The translations under genes and the position numbers were made by a program. The notes under the pieces are model-generated. The model did no database searches, was not told the origin of the DNA, and saw only the letters and a program-made list of their open reading frames with translations. Shown in pieces: positions 59,594 through 64,000 of a stretch of 64,000 nt of DNA. Origin of the DNA: Selenomonas ruminantium subsp. lactilytica TAM6421 (GTDB lineage Bacteria > Bacillota > Negativicutes > Selenomonadales > Selenomonadaceae); contig NC_017068.1 in assembly GCF_000284095.1 (NCBI RefSeq), positions 1,240,001 through 1,304,000 of the forward strand, given 5' to 3'. Every line of letters starts with the position of its first letter. Within the stretch, counting starts at the first letter, position 1.

Positions 59594-59671
59594 AAAGTCC
59601 GGCATAACTGTTTCTGGAGCGTTTGACGCGAAGCGTCTCAGCGCAGGAAACAGTTATGCCGGACTTTTTAG
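59594..59671. terminator. Very long bidirectional terminator hairpin
   Basis: AAAGTCCGGCATAACTGTTTC (21 bases, 59594-59614) pairs perfectly with 59647-59667. The 32-base cap has its own GACGC/GCGTC helix, and TTTTT follows. It separates the converging permease and VanW genes. Confidence 0.88.
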
Positions 59672-59690
59672 CTTGCATGGAGTAAAAGAA

Positions 59691-60950
59691 TCAAGTATTT
59701 TTTAATGGCTCATAGGCATCCGTATGAAGGAATTCCCGTTCGACCACTTCACCATTCTGCATCCATAAGCGATAAAGTGAAGGCCGCATGGTACTGCCCT
59801 CGGTGACCAGTGCAATGCTCTTGCCCGCCAGATCGGCTTTCGTTCCCAAGACGTAAACGGTCAGGGCGCTGCCACTGTTGGCAACGGTCAGGTAAACAGG
59901 ATGGGGCAGGGGGTTGCGGAAGACAAAGTCGATCAGGCCGTCGGCCACGGTCGCATCCCGGCCGGCGGGAACATAGCTCGATGAGGCAAAATGACCTGTC
60001 CGTTCCACTGGTGTAAGGCCTGCCAGCAAAACGGCATTGTAAAGCGTAGAACTTACCTGACAGACACCGCCGCCCACATCAATGGCGTGTTCACCGTAGA
60101 CGATAACTCCGGCATTCTTATAACCGGCATCGCGGGTACGGGGACCGACAATGGAATTGAAGGACAGGGTGGAGCCGCTGCGGATCAGTGCGCCCTGCAG
60201 GTGGCTGGCTGCCAGCCCGATATTGTCCCCGCGGTCGCCGGGATAGAACCGGGTGGTGTAGGAGCCCAGGATGCCATCCATAGCGGCCAGATCCGTATCC
60301 TGCACAAAAGGAGGCTGTTCAGCGGGTGTCAGCTCTTTTTGCACCGTCAGGTTAAAGGTCTTGAAATCCGGCGCAAGTTCTGCGGCAAGCGGCGTGATAT
60401 CCAGGTTGAGTCCCGTGATGGCATGTGTTTTGTGGATGCTGCCATCAGCTTGCAGGGTAACAGTACCGTTCACGGGCTGGGTGTCGATGGCTTTTTTGAT
60501 TTCTGATAATTTGTCATTCAGCAGATTCTCATCGAAACTGGCATCCATGGTAACGGTTTTGCCGAAGATGGCATAGCGCATCTGATTGAGCATGTTTTCC
60601 ATCGGGGTTCCGTCGCGCCCTATGTTATAGGCTGCCTCAGTGGCTTCGTCCACGTTGCCATGAAGGTTGATATCGGATGGATCGATCTGAAAGATCCGCT
60701 CCTTATAGCTGAGGACAGCCGCTTTGCGCTGCAGCTTGCTGTCGGCGAGCTTGGCAAAGTACTTACGCGCCTCGGCCTTGGTCAGGCCAGCAATCGTATG
60801 ACCGTCAGACTGTACGCCCATGACGATCTTGTCCTTATTGGAGACGGTAACGGAAATGCAGCCGATGGCGAAGATAGAAAGAACAGTGCCCAGAGTAGCC
60901 AATGCTACAATCTTGCCCAAGGATTGATTGGATATATTCGCTATATTCAT
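59691..60950 (-). CDS. VanW family protein with peptidoglycan-binding-like domain
   Basis: Cell-envelope protein of unknown activity; the family is named for a gene of vancomycin resistance clusters, but most members are unrelated to resistance. The 419-residue protein has one N-terminal helix (about residues 12-35), then a PG_binding_4-like region (about 60-215) and the VanW domain. That domain carries FNSIVGPRTRDAGYKNAGV, DVGGGVCQVSSTLYNAVLLAGL and the SSYVPAGRDATVADG motif. It is exported and anchored by its N-terminus. Its promoter lies just upstream on the minus strand. It stands alone between two terminators and the divergent groES. Confidence 0.88.
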   Translation of the reverse strand: MNIANISNQSLGKIVALATLGTVLSIFAIGCISVTVSNKDKIVMGVQSDGHTIAGLTKAEARKYFAKLADSKLQRKAAVLSYKERIFQIDPSDINLHGNVDEATEAAYNIGRDGTPMENMLNQMRYAIFGKTVTMDASFDENLLNDKLSEIKKAIDTQPVNGTVTLQADGSIHKTHAITGLNLDITPLAAELAPDFKTFNLTVQKELTPAEQPPFVQDTDLAAMDGILGSYTTRFYPGDRGDNIGLAASHLQGALIRSGSTLSFNSIVGPRTRDAGYKNAGVIVYGEHAIDVGGGVCQVSSTLYNAVLLAGLTPVERTGHFASSSYVPAGRDATVADGLIDFVFRNPLPHPVYLTVANSGSALTVYVLGTKADLAGKSIALVTEGSTMRPSLYRLWMQNGEVVEREFLHTDAYEPLKNT

Positions 60951-60992
60951 GAAAAAGAAACACCCCTTAAAGAAATTTCTTAATTTAACAAT

Positions 60993-61021
60993 ATTATACT
61001 TTTTTTAGTCTATGGGCGCAA
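60993..61021 (-). promoter_or_regulatory. Promoter of the VanW gene
   Basis: On the minus strand, TTGCGC (61021-61016), 17-base spacer, TATAAT (60998-60993). Confidence 0.55.
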
Positions 61022-61070
61022 TGGGGAGGATTAGATAACTTTGTTTTTTTGACTTTTTTGTCATTACAAC

Positions 61071-61137
61071 TTGACATTTTGACCAAAAAAAGGTACTATA
61101 AAAACTGTGCTTAGCACTCAAGGCTAGTGAGTGCTAA
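61071..61137 (+). promoter_or_regulatory. groESL promoter with CIRCE operator
   Basis: TTGACA (61071-61076), 17-base spacer, TACTAT (61094-61099). The CIRCE element TTAGCACTC-N9-GAGTGCTAA (61111-61137) is perfect and lies just downstream, the binding site of HrcA. Heat-shock control by HrcA is therefore expected. Confidence 0.95.
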
Positions 61138-61177
61138 CAGACTTGTTACGTATTTTATGATTAGGAGGAAGATACCT

Positions 61178-61459
61178 ATGATTAAGCCATTGGGCGAAAG
61201 AGTTGTCATCGAAGTTGCTGAAGGCGATGTAAAGACCGCCAGCGGAATTGTCCTGCCGGATACGGCTAAGGAAAAGCCCCAGAAGGGCACGGTTGTAGCT
61301 GTGGGCACTGGCAAGCTTCTCGAGAACGGCGAGCGCGCTGCTATGGAAGTCAAGGCTGGCGATGCAGTTGTCTTCTCTAAATATTCCGGTTCCGAAGTCA
61401 AGGTTGACGGTAAGGATTATCTGATTGTCCGCGAGAGCGACATTCTGGCAATTCTCTGA
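61178..61459 (+). CDS. groES: Co-chaperonin GroES
   Basis: Heptameric lid of the GroEL folding chamber. The 93-residue protein begins [13 protein letters not shown], includes the mobile-loop region [19 protein letters not shown] and ends [14 protein letters not shown], all classic. ATG 61178 follows AGGAGG with a 10-base spacing; a longer in-frame reading upstream would begin inside the CIRCE element. First gene of the heat-shock operon, groEL 30 bases downstream. Confidence 0.98.
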   Translation: MIKPLGERVVIEVAEGDVKTASGIVLPDTAKEKPQKGTVVAVGTGKLLENGERAAMEVKAGDAVVFSKYSGSEVKVDGKDYLIVRESDILAIL

Positions 61460-61489
61460 TTCGAAGCGTATTTTCTGGAGGTAATATAA

Positions 61490-63118
<1,629 letters not shown>

Positions 63119-63143
63119 GCAAATAAAACATCTGTTCTGATAG

Positions 63144-63170
63144 AAAAGAGGCTTTCGGGCCTCTTTTTTC
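63144..63170 (+). terminator. Terminator of groESL
   Basis: AAAAGAGGC / GCCTCTTTT with a six-base loop, followed by further T residues. Confidence 0.9.
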
Positions 63171-63185
63171 TTATAATAAAGAATG

Positions 63186-63213
63186 TTGCAATTCTGAATC
63201 TTTATGCTATACT
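63186..63213 (+). promoter_or_regulatory. Promoter of the right-edge gene
   Basis: TTGCAA (63186-63191), 16-base spacer, TATACT (63208-63213), 78 bases before the ATG. Confidence 0.5.
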
Positions 63214-63290
63214 AAGAATAGGTAGGTGTGTCAGCAGCTGGCGGCTTGCCGAAGAAATGGATTTCGTCATATGTCAAGGGAGGAATTGAC

Positions 63291-64000
63291 ATGATCAACA
63301 ACATCAGGAATCAGCAGCTTTTGTCCTATCAAAAGAGTTTTCTGACGGGAAAAAATGAGGGGGCCAAAAAGCAAAAGGCGCAGGAAGAGAAAGATCCAAT
63401 GGCTCAGTATGGGGCTGATACCAAAGTGGAATTGTCAGCTGATGCCCGGGCTGCTTATGAAATGCAGGTCAAAGCTGTAAAGTCTTTTGTGGAAGAAAAC
63501 AGTGGCGGCAATGAACAGAAATCGCCGGAATTGTCCACCAAAGCTCAGGATCTGTTGGGAAAATTGCAGGATCAGTATGGCGATAAATACGATTTCTTCG
63601 TCGTGGATTCAGAAGAGGATTTAAAGAATTTCAATGGTCAGGGCACAAAGGGATATTCCGTGGTTTTCACCAAGGATGAACTGGAGCGCATGGCCAACGA
63701 TGAAGAATATGCCAAGAAGGTTATGGATACCGTAGATTCCATTGTCGGTATGACCAAGAAGATGGAAGAAAGCGGCGAGCTGGGTGAAGGTGTAAAACTC
63801 AAGAGCGTGATGATCTCCGTCGGGGAAGATGGCAATATGAAGCTTTTTGCCCAGCTGGAGAAGATGAGCGAGGAGCAGGAAGAGCGTCTGGAAAAGGCCA
63901 AGGAGAAGAAGGCGGACGAACAGGCTGAGAAGGAGAAAAAGGCAGAAACGGAAGCATCGCCGCCCAAATGGGCACAGGTGGAGGGCAGTTCTGTAGATGA
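63291..64000 (+). CDS. Uncharacterised protein, 3'-truncated by window edge
   Basis: An open frame of 236 residues running off the right edge. The ATG follows AAGGGAGG with seven-base spacing, and a promoter lies upstream. The sequence starts MINNIRNQQLLSYQKSFLTG and then has ADTKVELSADARAAYEMQ. A middle part, YGDKYDFFVVDSEEDLKNF and GYSVVFTKDELERMANDEEY, looks folded; a Lys/Glu-rich helical run (about residues 185-225) follows. It resembles the DUF6033-type family by recollection only. There is no signal peptide or membrane helix in the visible part. The function is unknown. Confidence 0.75.
   Translation, partial: MINNIRNQQLLSYQKSFLTGKNEGAKKQKAQEEKDPMAQYGADTKVELSADARAAYEMQVKAVKSFVEENSGGNEQKSPELSTKAQDLLGKLQDQYGDKYDFFVVDSEEDLKNFNGQGTKGYSVVFTKDELERMANDEEYAKKVMDTVDSIVGMTKKMEESGELGEGVKLKSVMISVGEDGNMKLFAQLEKMSEEQEERLEKAKEKKADEQAEKEKKAETEASPPKWAQVEGSSVD

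Overview
The window reads as a chromosomal segment from a diderm member of the Firmicutes, most likely the Selenomonadaceae (Selenomonas/Mitsuokella-like, class Negativicutes). This is inferred from the mix of genes. There are Firmicute-type housekeeping genes: a DegS-like cytoplasmic kinase, a CIRCE-controlled groESL, an FtsK/SpoIIIE translocase, a class II aldolase and many TTG starts with strong AGGAGG sites. Alongside them is outer-membrane machinery: two TonB-dependent receptors, ExbB/ExbD and two TonB proteins. I see no phage, transposase, integrase, CRISPR array, rRNA or tRNA. Nearly all of it is compact core genome.

Layout. 1-5.3 kb: the end of asd, then tatA-tatC-ubiD-like-ubiA-like-folD. 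5.4-7.5 kb: fhs, followed by an uncoding stretch that folds into a closed multi-helix RNA with its own terminator (candidate novel ncRNA). 7.5-13.1 kb, minus strand: fba, an orphan DegS-like kinase, a YihY/BrkB membrane protein, an RluD-type pseudouridine synthase and a uracil permease. 13.4-21.4 kb: lysC, a class I aminotransferase, a DUF47/PhoU-like gene with a PiT phosphate transporter, a uridine-kinase-like protein and a secreted 5'-nucleotidase.

21.6-34.9 kb is the most distinctive region: a Fur-box-headed, nearly gapless run of 13 genes. It encodes TonB receptor, exbB, exbD, tonB, a ChuW/HutW-type radical SAM enzyme, a second tonB behind its own Fur-like box, a flavodoxin, an iron/heme ABC importer permease and ATPase, an ABC-2 type exporter pair, a second TonB receptor with heme-receptor-like motifs, and a periplasmic binding protein. 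Together they form a coherent path: heme capture, TonB-energised outer-membrane transport, ABC import, and anaerobic radical-SAM opening of the macrocycle. The ABC-2 pair is the unexplained part.

35-57 kb: a degenerate HD-GYP protein, uvrB-uvrA, a 192-bp palindromic element, an alkylsulfatase-like metallohydrolase, a dicarboxylate/amino-acid symporter with an unusual soluble N-terminal domain, mnmM, a phosphoribosyltransferase, surE, ahcY-mtaD, ftsK, trmL, murB and a beta-CASP metallo-hydrolase. 57-64 kb: a cobalamin riboswitch leader with two hairpin terminators ahead of a GntP-like permease, a VanW protein, groES-groEL and a truncated uncharacterised gene at the right edge.

Scattered through the intergenic DNA, and once inside the ftsK coding linker, are related TTTGAC/GTCAAA repeats. 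A 26-bp stretch is identical between two loci 37 kb apart. All functional calls come from reading motifs by eye; no searches were run.
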